DNA of 30,306 nucleotides from NCBI RefSeq assembly GCF_946480385.1, contig NZ_CAMLJP010000082.1, positions 1-30,306 on the forward strand. Direction: 5' to 3'. Each line of letters begins with the position of its first letter. Positions within the stretch are counted from its first letter, which is position 1. This document shows, in pieces, positions 9,591 through 17,687 of this stretch. The notes under the pieces were generated by a model that had not been told where the DNA came from, ran no database searches, and was given only the letters and a program-made list of their open reading frames with translations. Source of the DNA: an uncultured Azospirillum sp. (GTDB lineage: Bacteria; Pseudomonadota; Alphaproteobacteria; Azospirillales; Azospirillaceae). The translations under genes were made by a program, and so were the position numbers.

Positions 9591-10492
9591 TTGGCCTTTC
9601 CCGCAATGGTCCGCGCCGCGTCCATCGCGTCCTGGAAATCGAAGGCAACGGCGGTGCCGCCGGTCTGCATCCGCTCCAGCAGATGGTGCTGGACCTTGAA
9701 CTTGACGTTGCCGATGGCGAGCGCGCCGATACCGACGGCGCCGGAATGGCCGGGCAAGGGGGTGCCATCATCCTGCACACCGACACCCTCCAGGCCGGCC
9801 GGCGGCACGGCGTTGATGTCGGCCGCCACGCGCAGGCGCTTGGCCGCGCGCAGATCGTCGGCCGTCAACACCGTGATCCCGGCCTTGCCGCAGGCCAGCA
9901 CGACCTCCGCCCGGTCCATCAGCGCCGCCTTGCCGCCGGTGGAGGTGTCGGCGCAGGACAGCGTGACGCCATAGCGCCGGCCGAACTCCTCCGCCTTGCC
10001 CTGCACGGCCGAAACGCCGCGGTGGCTGACCAGGGTGACATTCCCGCCGGCCTGCGCGGCGATCAGCCCGGCGATGCCGCCGACCACGCCGGTGGCGCCA
10101 TAGACCTGGACATCCAAGCCGACGAGGCCGTCCACTCCCGACCGCCGCAGGGCGCGCTCGACCACCGCGACCATGGCGGCGGCGGTGGTGAAGGCGCCGG
10201 ACGGATCGGCAAAGACCGAGATCTGGAAGGGCGGGAACATCGCCTTACGCGCGACGTCGAGCATGTCCAGCGCCATCGTCGCGTCGCGCCCGCCGATGAA
10301 CAGCCCGGTGCGCACAGCGTTCTTCGGGTCGCGGGAGAACATGGCGTCCTGGGTCAGCGCCTCGACCTGGGCGGTCTCGATGCCGGTGTAGGGGACCACG
10401 GTGTCGATGCCCGCATCCACCGCCATGTTGACGTCGAACGGGCTGACATTCGCCAGCGGCGTGATCATGTGCAGCACGTAAGGGGCGCCCAT
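9587..10492 (-). CDS. mtdB: NAD(P)-dependent methylenetetrahydromethanopterin dehydrogenase
   Basis: MtdB oxidises methylene-H4MPT to methenyl-H4MPT. The 301-residue product has the N-terminal MITPLANVSPFDVNMAVDAG, the pyridine-nucleotide fold with GATGVVGGIAGLIAA and the later DINAVPPAGLEGVG. I favour MtdB over MtdA because the neighbours are H4MPT genes (mch, mptG, fhc), but the two are homologous. The start is placed at 10492 because GGAGG lies about 6 bases upstream; an in-frame ATG at 10504 would add four residues but has no ribosome site. A 48-bp gap separates it from mptG. Confidence 0.92.
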   Translation of the reverse strand: MGAPYVLHMITPLANVSPFDVNMAVDAGIDTVVPYTGIETAQVEALTQDAMFSRDPKNAVRTGLFIGGRDATMALDMLDVARKAMFPPFQISVFADPSGAFTTAAAMVAVVERALRRSGVDGLVGLDVQVYGATGVVGGIAGLIAAQAGGNVTLVSHRGVSAVQGKAEEFGRRYGVTLSCADTSTGGKAALMDRAEVVLACGKAGITVLTADDLRAAKRLRVAADINAVPPAGLEGVGVQDDGTPLPGHSGAVGIGALAIGNVKFKVQHHLLERMQTGGTAVAFDFQDAMDAARTIAGKAK

Positions 10493-10540
10493 GCCTGCCT
10501 CCATTTCAGTCGTTCACCGGCCACTTGTTCAACAGCGCGC

Positions 10541-11557
10541 TCATTCACCCGCGGCGCGGCGGATTGGGGGCGTCAGTTCCGCCTCGGCCGACAGGTTCCG
10601 CACCGTCGCGCCGACATTCCGCCCGCGGCAGACCATCACCTCCAGCGGCGAACTGGCCCAACGCGCGCGCATCTCGCCAGCCAGCCGCTCCGCCAGCGCC
10701 GCATCGCCGACAATGGCGAAACAGGTCGGCCCCCAGGAGCTTTGGCCGACTCCGGCAATGCCCTGCCTCTCCAGCCAAGCCAGCGCCTCGGCCACCAAGG
10801 GGCTGGTAAAGCGCCCGCCCTGAGCCGGGGCAAAATGGTCGCCGACCGTTCGCTGAAGCTCGCCGATGGCTTGTCCGAACCGCTCCACATCGCGCTCGGC
10901 CAGCGCCGGCAGCGCAACCATCAGCATCAGCCGGCAGAGATGCGCCGCGGCGTCGGGCGGAAAGGGCGGCAGCCGGCGGAAGGCCTCGACTTCCGGTGTG
11001 CCATGCAGCCCGTGACCGCCACGATGGAGCAGCAGCAGAATGCGCCATTCCTCCGGGAAGGGTGCTCGCGCAATCACCGGCGGCGCTGCGTCCAGCCCTC
11101 CCCGGCCGCCGTCCAGCAGCACTCCACCCTGCTCAAAGGCCGCCAGCCCGATGCCGGAGCGTGCTCCCCGCTCTAACGCGCGGGCAAGATCGCGGGCGGC
11201 GGTGCCCCGCCCCTCCAGGCAGGTGAGCGCCGTGGCGACCGCAAGGTCCGTTTGGGTGCCGGAGCCCAAACCGACATGGGACGGGATCGCCTCCTCCACT
11301 GTCACGTCGACGGCATCCGGCAGGCCCGCTTCCGGGCCCAGCCGTTCAATGCTGCGGCGGACGCGGTCGGAGGATGGCCCGCTGACCGTCAGCCGGTCGG
11401 CAGGGCGGGCGCGCAGGACGATGGCCGGCCGGTCGATGGCGATGCCGAGACTGCCGAAGCGGCGCCCCAACCCACCATTGAGATCGACGAAGCCGGCATG
11501 CAAGCGTGCAGGCGCACGGACCCACACTTCTCCTATCCGATTGCGCTGGTGGCTCAT
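10541..11557 (-). CDS. mptG: Beta-ribofuranosylaminobenzene 5'-phosphate synthase (GHMP family)
   Basis: This enzyme joins 4-aminobenzoate to phosphoribosyl pyrophosphate with loss of CO2, the first committed step of the H4MPT side chain. The 338-residue protein has the N-terminal VRAPARLHAGFVDLNG and the GHMP glycine-rich motif IPSHVGLGSGTQ (residues 91-102), and the C-terminal part has GQSSWGPTCFAI, typical of this branch. Start at 11557 is chosen for AAGGGA 6 bases upstream; ATG 11563 and GTG 11581 are alternatives. First gene of the - strand operon, downstream of the 28-bp near-palindrome. Confidence 0.9.
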   Translation of the reverse strand: MSHQRNRIGEVWVRAPARLHAGFVDLNGGLGRRFGSLGIAIDRPAIVLRARPADRLTVSGPSSDRVRRSIERLGPEAGLPDAVDVTVEEAIPSHVGLGSGTQTDLAVATALTCLEGRGTAARDLARALERGARSGIGLAAFEQGGVLLDGGRGGLDAAPPVIARAPFPEEWRILLLLHRGGHGLHGTPEVEAFRRLPPFPPDAAAHLCRLMLMVALPALAERDVERFGQAIGELQRTVGDHFAPAQGGRFTSPLVAEALAWLERQGIAGVGQSSWGPTCFAIVGDAALAERLAGEMRARWASSPLEVMVCRGRNVGATVRNLSAEAELTPPIRRAAGE

Positions 11558-11593
11558 CTGCATTCCCTTTGCGCGGGTCACCGCACAATGTTA

Positions 11594-11621
11594 GCGTTAC
11601 GAACAAAATTGTCCGTAGCGC
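11594..11621. promoter_or_regulatory. 28-bp near-palindrome, likely operator of the divergent promoter region
   Basis: Arms GCGTTACGAACA (11594-11605) and TGTCCGTAGCGC (11610-11621) pair at 10 of 12 positions around AAAT. It lies 37-64 bases before mptG and in the only gap between the divergent mptG and fhc operons. A long imperfect dyad with a TACGnACA core looks like a site for a dimeric repressor, for example TetR-type. No regulator gene is present in the window. Confidence 0.5.
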
Positions 11622-11682
11622 GAACGAGTATCCACGCGCGGTAACCCAAATGGGGCACGGAGATACAGGGAGGAAAACGGGC

Positions 11683-11805
11683 ATGACCGGACCGCTCTGC
11701 CTGTCGATAGTCGGCCACGGCCGAACACTGTCGGCTCTATTCCGGATTTTCTGCTTGGACATCCCCCGGCGAAGACCGCCACTCGTCTTGAACCACTCGG
11801 ATTGA
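11683..11805 (+). CDS. Possible 40-residue leader peptide upstream of fhcB
   Basis: An ATG at 11683 is preceded by a strong purine-rich site (GGGAGGA at about 11668-11674, 8 bases before) and opens 40 codons ending 50 bases before fhcB. The peptide is Leu/Arg-rich with two Cys and resembles no family I know. The good ribosome site inside a short divergent gap is the only evidence; it may be a leader peptide or chance. The rest of the 298-bp gap holds TCGGCC-AC-GGCCGA, a perfect short dyad within this frame. Confidence 0.25.
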   Translation: MTGPLCLSIVGHGRTLSALFRIFCLDIPRRRPPLVLNHSD

Positions 11806-11855
11806 CTGCGTCCTTTCGCACAAGCGACTTTTCCGCTTAGCCGAATTGGGGGGCC

Positions 11856-13112
11856 ATGACCTTCCACTCCGACATACTCTGCCCGTTCTGCGGCCTCGGT
11901 TGCGGTGACATCGGAATCGACCAGAATGATTCCGGCATCGCTCCCCGGCCCAGTGGCTGCCCGCAGGCCGACCGGCTGTTCCGCCGGTCGATGGCGGTAC
12001 CGACCGACGCCCGCATGGGCGGCGGCGCCGTTTCCATGGACGATGCCATCGCCGAGGCGGCCCGGCTGCTGGGCGCTAGTCGCGCACCGCTGATTGGCGG
12101 GCTGGCGACCGATGTGGATGGCGTGCTTTCCGCCCTGTCACTGGCCGAACGCATCGGCGCGACGGTGGACCATGAGCGGTCCGACGCGCTGTTCCGCAAT
12201 CTGGCGGTCCTGCGCCGCTTCGGCTGGTCAACCACCACGCTGGCGGAGTTGCGCAACCGCTGCGACCTCGTCCTCGTCGTTGGCCCGGACCCGGCCACCT
12301 CCTTTCCACGCCTGTGGGAACGCTGGGTGGTTCCGACACCGGCCTTCGTGCCCGACGGAGCGCGAAGCGTTGTCTTCCTGGGTGGAGAGCCAATGCCGGA
12401 GACGGCCCAGCTCCTCGCCGGGCAATTCGAAACGGTCGCACCGGGGGCCGGGGATCTTGGCACGCTCGTCGCCCAACTGCGGGCGGCGCTTGCCGGTCGG
12501 GCGGTGGCTGGCGATCCGATGACCGAATTGGCGGCCCGCCTGCGAGCCGCCCGCTATGCGGTGGTGATCTGGGCGGCGGGTCTGTTCGAGGGGCCGCAGC
12601 CGGACATGGTCGTGGAGGGACTGGTCCGGCTCATCCGCGCCGTGGACGGCACCACCCGCTGTGCCGGCCTGCCGCTGTCCGGTGCCGACAATCTGATCGG
12701 CGCCAATCAGGCCTGCGGCTGGCGCACCGGCTTTCCCTTGCGCACCGGCTTCGACGCCGGCGTGCCGCTGCACGATTCGGAACGGTTCAACTGGCGCCGC
12801 CGCCTGCAGGATGCCGACGTAACCGTGTGGATTTCCGCCTTCCGTCCAGAGATGCCGAAATTCAGCACAAACGGCACCGTCATCATGCTGGCGCCGCCGG
12901 AAATGGACATGACGCCGGAGCCGGCTCTGTTCATCCCGGTGGGGACGCCGGGTATTGATCATCCCGGCGATGTGTTCCGCGCCGACAGCGTGGTGGCGCT
13001 GCATGCCGGAATGCTGATCGACCGCGGCCTGCCCAGCGTTACCGAAGTGATCGGCCGCATCCTGGCGGCGCTGGACCAGACCGCCACAATCAAGGAGCCC
13101 GCCGGATGCTGA
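11856..13112 (+). CDS. fhcB: Formyltransferase/hydrolase complex subunit B (formylmethanofuran dehydrogenase B-like)
   Basis: Subunit of the FhcABCD complex that moves the formyl group from formyl-H4MPT to a methanofuran analogue and hydrolyses it to formate. The 418-residue protein starts with CPFCGLGC (residues 9-16) as in archaeal FwdB, but the region that carries the active-site Cys or Sec in archaea (CHGPS) reads VDHERSDALFRN here (about residues 104-115), with no Cys. This agrees with loss of the molybdopterin redox function in bacterial FhcB. The ribosome site is weak (GGGGGG only 2 bases before the ATG). The 3' end overlaps fhcA by 7 bases. Confidence 0.93.
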   Translation: MTFHSDILCPFCGLGCGDIGIDQNDSGIAPRPSGCPQADRLFRRSMAVPTDARMGGGAVSMDDAIAEAARLLGASRAPLIGGLATDVDGVLSALSLAERIGATVDHERSDALFRNLAVLRRFGWSTTTLAELRNRCDLVLVVGPDPATSFPRLWERWVVPTPAFVPDGARSVVFLGGEPMPETAQLLAGQFETVAPGAGDLGTLVAQLRAALAGRAVAGDPMTELAARLRAARYAVVIWAAGLFEGPQPDMVVEGLVRLIRAVDGTTRCAGLPLSGADNLIGANQACGWRTGFPLRTGFDAGVPLHDSERFNWRRRLQDADVTVWISAFRPEMPKFSTNGTVIMLAPPEMDMTPEPALFIPVGTPGIDHPGDVFRADSVVALHAGMLIDRGLPSVTEVIGRILAALDQTATIKEPAGC

Positions 13113-14773
13113 CCAAGCTTGCCGGCGGGCGCGTGTTCGACCCGGCCAACGGTCGGCACGGCGAGGTCGCCGACCTCTGGCTGCGCGACGACCGCATCAC
13201 CGCCGATCCGGGGCCGGGCGCCATGCCCGACGCCGTGTACGACGTGACCAGCAAGGTGGTGATGGCCGGCGCCATCGACATCCACAGCCACATCGCCGGT
13301 GGCAAGGTCAACCTCGCCCGCATGCTGATGGGGGAGGAGCACGACCAGCACCGCTTCGCCGGCAGCGCTTGCGGCTGTGGCGGGGGAAGCGGCATCGCCA
13401 CCCCCTCCACCCACACCACCGGCGCCCGCTACATCGAGATGGGATTCACCGCCGCCTTCGAGCCGGCGATGCTGGGGTCCAACGCCCGGCACGCGCATCT
13501 GGAGATGAGCGACATCCCCTATATCGACACCGGCGGCTATCTGGTGCTGGGAAACGACGATTTCCTGCTGGACCTGATCGCCACCAATGCCGGGCAGGCG
13601 GCGGTCAATGATTATGTCGCGTGGATGCTGACGGCGACGCAGAGCCTTGCCGTCAAGGTCGTCAACCCCGGCGGCATCAACGCCTTCAAATTCAATGCCC
13701 GCAAGCTCGACCTCGACGAGGCCGGACCGCACTACGGCGTCACGCCGCGCTCCGTCCTGACCGTGCTGGCCCGCGCGGTGTACGAGTTGGGACTGCCCCA
13801 TCCGCTGCATGTCCATGGCTGCAACCTGGGCATTCCCGGCAATGTGGCAACGACGCTCGACACCATCCAGGCGGCGTCCGGCTTGCCCATGCACATGACG
13901 CACATCCAGTTCCACAGCTACGACACGGCGGGCGACCGCAAATTCTCCTCCGGCGCCGCGGCGCTGGCGGAGGCGGTGAACCGGACGCCGACGCTGTCGG
14001 TGGACATCGGACAGGTGATGTTCGGCCAGACGGTAACCGCCTCGGCCGACACCATGGCGCAGCGCCACACCGCTCCGCTGGCCCATCCGCGCAAATGGCT
14101 GGCGATGGACATCGAATGCGAGGCAGGATGCGGTGTGGTGCCCTTCCGCTATCGTGACAAATCCTATGTCAACGCATTGCAATGGGCGATCGGGCTGGAG
14201 CTGTTCCTGTTGCTCGACGATCCGTGGCGGGTGTTCCTGACCACCGACCACCCGAATGGCGCGCCCTTCACCTTCTATCCGGAACTGATCCGGCTGCTGA
14301 TGGATCGCGATTGCCGGCTGGCGAAGCTGGCGGAGATCCATCCTGACGCGCCGGCTCACACCACGCTGGGCTCGATCACCCGCGAGTACACGCTGGGCGA
14401 GATCGCCATCATGACCCGCGCCGCGCCGGCCCGTATTCTGGGACTCGCCGACCGCGGCCATCTGGCGCCGGGCGCCTCGGCCGACGTCACCGTCTACAGC
14501 GACTTGGCCGACCGCCGCGCCATGTTCGAACGGCCCGATCTGGTGTTCAAGAGCGGCCAATTGGTGGTGCGCGACGGCACATTGGTGGCGATGGCGCAGG
14601 GCTGCACCCATGTCGTCCGCCCCGGCTTCGACGATTTGATCGAGCGCCGCATCGCCCGCTATTTCGACGATCGCATCGGCCTGCCGATCAAGCATTTCCG
14701 CATCCAGGACGCGGAGATCCGCCATGGCGCCGGACCACAGCTTCACCCCTGCCAGCGGCGGGAGGTGCCGTGA
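13106..14773 (+). CDS. fhcA: Formyltransferase/hydrolase complex subunit A (amidohydrolase, formylmethanofuran deformylase)
   Basis: The catalytic hydrolase subunit, releasing formate from formyl-methanofuran. The 555-residue protein has the amidohydrolase metal motif DIHSH (His60, His62), the family stretch GGKVNLARMLMGEEH, then HPLHVHGCNLGIPGN, THIQFHSYDT and the Asp-containing FLTTDHPNGAPF, which together outline a binuclear zinc centre. It overlaps fhcB at its start, and its stop overlaps the fhcD ATG region. The gene order B-A-D-C matches that reported for methylotrophic alphaproteobacteria. Confidence 0.96.
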   Translation: MLTKLAGGRVFDPANGRHGEVADLWLRDDRITADPGPGAMPDAVYDVTSKVVMAGAIDIHSHIAGGKVNLARMLMGEEHDQHRFAGSACGCGGGSGIATPSTHTTGARYIEMGFTAAFEPAMLGSNARHAHLEMSDIPYIDTGGYLVLGNDDFLLDLIATNAGQAAVNDYVAWMLTATQSLAVKVVNPGGINAFKFNARKLDLDEAGPHYGVTPRSVLTVLARAVYELGLPHPLHVHGCNLGIPGNVATTLDTIQAASGLPMHMTHIQFHSYDTAGDRKFSSGAAALAEAVNRTPTLSVDIGQVMFGQTVTASADTMAQRHTAPLAHPRKWLAMDIECEAGCGVVPFRYRDKSYVNALQWAIGLELFLLLDDPWRVFLTTDHPNGAPFTFYPELIRLLMDRDCRLAKLAEIHPDAPAHTTLGSITREYTLGEIAIMTRAAPARILGLADRGHLAPGASADVTVYSDLADRRAMFERPDLVFKSGQLVVRDGTLVAMAQGCTHVVRPGFDDLIERRIARYFDDRIGLPIKHFRIQDAEIRHGAGPQLHPCQRREVP

Positions 14774-15684
14774 TGGCGGAGATGCAGATCAACGGCGTGC
14801 GCATCGAGGACACCTTCGCCGAAGCGTTTCCGATGACCTACACGCGGCTGGTCATCACCGCCGACACGCCCGCCTGGGTCGATGCGGCGACATCCAGCCT
14901 GACCGGCTTCGCCACCTCCGTCATCGGCTGCGGCTGCGAGGCGGCGGTGGAGCGCCTGCTGACGCCGGAGGAGACGCCGGACAGCCGGCCGGGGGCCGCG
15001 GTGATGATCTTCGGCATGTCCACCAGCGACCTCGCCAAGCTGGTGGTCAACCGTGTCGGGCAATGCATCATGACCTCGCCGGGGTCGGCCTGCTATGCCG
15101 GGCTTCTCCAGGGGACCAAGCGCATCCCGCTCGGCAATGGGCTGCGCTATTTCGGCGACGGGCACCAGATCTCCAAGAAGTTCGGCGACCGCCGCTTCTG
15201 GCGCCTGCCGGTGATGGATGGGGAGTTCGTCTGCGAGGACAGCGTCGCCGTGGCCAAGGGGATCGGCGGCGGCAACTTCCTGATCCTGGCCGCCAGCCAC
15301 CGCCAATGCCTCGCCGCGGCGGAAGCGGCGGTCGCGACGATCCGGTCGCTGCCGGGCGTCATCCTGCCCTTTCCCGGCGGGGTGGTGCGCTCGGGGTCGA
15401 AGGTCGGATCGAAATACAAGGCGCTGATCGCCTCCACCAACACGCGGTTCTGCCCGACCCTGCGGGCGGTGGAGCCGGAAACCCTGTTGTCCCCGGATGT
15501 CGAAGCGGTGCTGGAGCTGGTAATGGACGGCACCGACGAGGCGGCGATCCGCGCCGGCATGCGGGCCGGCATCGCGGCCGCCGCAGCCGGTGGAACGGCG
15601 GCCGGCGTGCTGGCGATCACCGCCGGCAACTACGGCGGAAAACTGGGACCGCACCACTTCCACCTCCACGAGGTGATGGCATGA
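14773..15684 (+). CDS. fhcD: Formylmethanofuran-tetrahydromethanopterin N-formyltransferase
   Basis: FhcD transfers the formyl group between H4MPT and the methanofuran carrier. The 303-residue product has the N-terminal INGVRIEDTFAEAFPM, the segment GCGCEA and the later TSPGSACYAGL, and GGNFLILAASHRQC, all characteristic of Ftr/FhcD. ATG at 14773 is chosen for GGAGG 7 bases upstream; a GTG at 14770 would add one residue. It starts on the last base of the fhcA stop codon, and its own stop overlaps fhcC by ATGA. Confidence 0.96.
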   Translation: MAEMQINGVRIEDTFAEAFPMTYTRLVITADTPAWVDAATSSLTGFATSVIGCGCEAAVERLLTPEETPDSRPGAAVMIFGMSTSDLAKLVVNRVGQCIMTSPGSACYAGLLQGTKRIPLGNGLRYFGDGHQISKKFGDRRFWRLPVMDGEFVCEDSVAVAKGIGGGNFLILAASHRQCLAAAEAAVATIRSLPGVILPFPGGVVRSGSKVGSKYKALIASTNTRFCPTLRAVEPETLLSPDVEAVLELVMDGTDEAAIRAGMRAGIAAAAAGGTAAGVLAITAGNYGGKLGPHHFHLHEVMA

Positions 15685-16436
15685 GCGGCCTGACCCTGAC
15701 CTTCCGCGGTGACGCCGGGACGATTGTGGACATGTCATCCGTGCTGCCCGAACGGCTGGCCGGCCAGACGGCGGAAGACATCGCCGGACTCCCGCTGCCT
15801 TGCGGTGGCGGCGTGACGACGGTCGGCGAGATGTTCGAGCTTTCGGCCGGCGATGCGGCCGAAGCGATGCTGATCCGGCCGGGAGAGGCCGTCCTGCAGC
15901 GGGTCGGCGCCGGCATGGTGTCCGGCCGCATCCTGGTGGAGGGCGATGTCGGCAGCCACCCCGGCGCCGGGATGAGCGGCGGCCTGCTGCGCATCGCGGG
16001 CAATGCCGGCGACGCGCTGGGAGGCGCCCTACCCGGCCTGCCGCTGGGGATGCGGGGCGGGCTGATCAGCGTCGGAGGCAGCGCCGGTGACCGTGCGGCC
16101 GAGCGGATGCGGCGGGGGATCATCGTCGTCGACGGCATGGTCGGCGCCTATGCCGCCGGCTTCATGGTGGCCGGGACGCTGGTGGCTGGCGGGGGCTGCG
16201 GCCCGCATCCGGGCTTCGGCATGCGGCGCGGCACGCTGCTGCTGGGCCGGTCGCGGGACACAGTGCCCGATGGCTTCGCCGATGGCGGCACGCGCGACTG
16301 GTTGTTCCTGCACCTGCTGCGGCTCGGATTGGAGGGGACCGGAAGCTGGTTCGAGCGTGCGGGAACCACCCGCGCCCATCGGTTCATCGGCGACCTTGCG
16401 GAAGGAGGGCATGGTGAGATTCTGGCGATGGTCTGA
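15681..16436 (+). CDS. fhcC: Formyltransferase/hydrolase complex subunit C
   Basis: Structural subunit of the FhcABCD complex. The 251-residue protein is built of glycine-rich repeats (for example GDVGSHPGAGMSGGLLRIAG, GMRGGLISVGGSAGD, GMVGAYAAGFMVAGTLVAGG), forming the right-handed beta-helix shared with the C-terminal domain of glutamate synthase. It starts within the fhcD stop (ATGA), and its last 26 bases overlap the next gene, which carries a PQQ-related binding protein. Confidence 0.95.
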   Translation: MSGLTLTFRGDAGTIVDMSSVLPERLAGQTAEDIAGLPLPCGGGVTTVGEMFELSAGDAAEAMLIRPGEAVLQRVGAGMVSGRILVEGDVGSHPGAGMSGGLLRIAGNAGDALGGALPGLPLGMRGGLISVGGSAGDRAAERMRRGIIVVDGMVGAYAAGFMVAGTLVAGGGCGPHPGFGMRRGTLLLGRSRDTVPDGFADGGTRDWLFLHLLRLGLEGTGSWFERAGTTRAHRFIGDLAEGGHGEILAMV

Positions 16437-17673
16437 ACGACGATCCCGCTTATCGGTATGCCGCCTTGCGGCTGTTATTCTGCCGGTCATCGGGTTGCTG
16501 GCCCTTGCGCCACCAGCCATGGCCCAGGGGACCGATACGCAGAAAGCCGGCGCCAAGGTGATGCTTATCGGCTATCTCGCACGCCAGGAGGATCCGCGCA
16601 CGCCGCTGAGCTTCCTGGAGCCGGTCGCGACCGACGAGGGGCTGCAGGGTGCCCGGCTGGCACTGGCCGACAACAACACCACGGGCCAGTTCCTCAACCA
16701 GAGCTACCGGCTGGTGGAACAGGTCCTGCCGCAGGACGGCGACATCTCCGCCGGCGTGAAGGCGCTCGCCGACGAGGGGGTGCGGTTCGTCGTCGCCGAC
16801 CTGCCGGCCGACGCGCTTCTCGCCGCCGCCGACCGTCCGGAAGCCAAGTCCATGCTGCTGTTCAACGCGCGCGCCACCGACGACGCGCTGCGCAACGACC
16901 AGTGCCGGGCCAACATCCTGCACACCGCCCCCAGCCGACGCATGCTGGCCGATGCGCTGGCGCAGTATCTCGCCTGGAAGAAATGGACGCGCTGGAGCCT
17001 GCTGGTCGGCCGCGATCCCGGCGACGCGCTCTACGCCGAGGCCGTCCGACGCGCGGCCAAGCGCTTCGGCGGCCGGATCGTCGACGAGAAATCCTGGACC
17101 TTCGACACCGGAAACCGCCGCACCGACACCGGTGTCACCACCATCCAGTCCGACATCCCGCTCGCGACCCAAGGGCCGGATTATGACGTGCTGATCGTCG
17201 CCGACGAAGCGGGCGATTTCGGCGATTATCTCGACGGCCGCACCTGGTATCCCCGCCCGGTTGCCGGCACCCAGGGGCTGACCGCCACCGCTTGGTCGCG
17301 GGTGAACGAGCAGTGGGGCGGTACCCAACTGCAAAGCCGGTTCGAGAAGCTGGCCGGCCGCTGGATGACTCCGCGCGACTATGCCGCCTGGCTCGCCGTG
17401 CGCAGCGTCGGGGAGGCCGCGGCCCGCACCAACGCCACCAGTTTCGACGACCTGACCGCCTATCTGCACAGCCCCGATTTCGAACTGGCCGGGTTCAAAG
17501 GCGAGGCGCTGTCCTTCCGCGCCTGGAACGGGCAGATGCGCCAGCCCATCCTGATTGCCGGGCCGCGGATGCTGGTTTCGGTGTCACCACAGGAGGGGTT
17601 CCTGCACCCGGTGACACCTCTCGACACGCTCGGCGACGATGCGCCGGAAAGCAAATGCCGTCTCAACCGATAG
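16411..17673 (+). CDS. ABC transporter substrate-binding protein of the PQQ-dependent alcohol dehydrogenase system
   Basis: A 420-residue periplasmic-binding-protein-like product with a signal peptide (residues 1-38, AMA-Q). The type-I binding fold is suggested by LIGYLARQEDPRTPL, the amino-acid-binding-like layout and the C-terminal PREDICTED closing stretch FRAWNGQMRQPI. This family is found with PQQ-linked ABC transporters of the ped/exa alcohol system; ligand unknown. ATG at 16411 has an excellent ribosome site (GAAGGAGGG) and overlaps fhcC by 26 bases. The matching ATPase and permease are 7 kb away at 23966-25566. Confidence 0.85.
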   Translation: MVRFWRWSERRSRLSVCRLAAVILPVIGLLALAPPAMAQGTDTQKAGAKVMLIGYLARQEDPRTPLSFLEPVATDEGLQGARLALADNNTTGQFLNQSYRLVEQVLPQDGDISAGVKALADEGVRFVVADLPADALLAAADRPEAKSMLLFNARATDDALRNDQCRANILHTAPSRRMLADALAQYLAWKKWTRWSLLVGRDPGDALYAEAVRRAAKRFGGRIVDEKSWTFDTGNRRTDTGVTTIQSDIPLATQGPDYDVLIVADEAGDFGDYLDGRTWYPRPVAGTQGLTATAWSRVNEQWGGTQLQSRFEKLAGRWMTPRDYAAWLAVRSVGEAAARTNATSFDDLTAYLHSPDFELAGFKGEALSFRAWNGQMRQPILIAGPRMLVSVSPQEGFLHPVTPLDTLGDDAPESKCRLNR

Positions 17674-17687
17674 GGCGGACCAAACCC

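Noticed and set aside
12959..14746. Very long open frame antisense to fhcA (595 codons)
   Set aside because: High-GC sequence leaves antisense frames open. The sense strand encodes a clear FhcA with catalytic motifs, and the antisense product is compositionally biased and resembles no protein.
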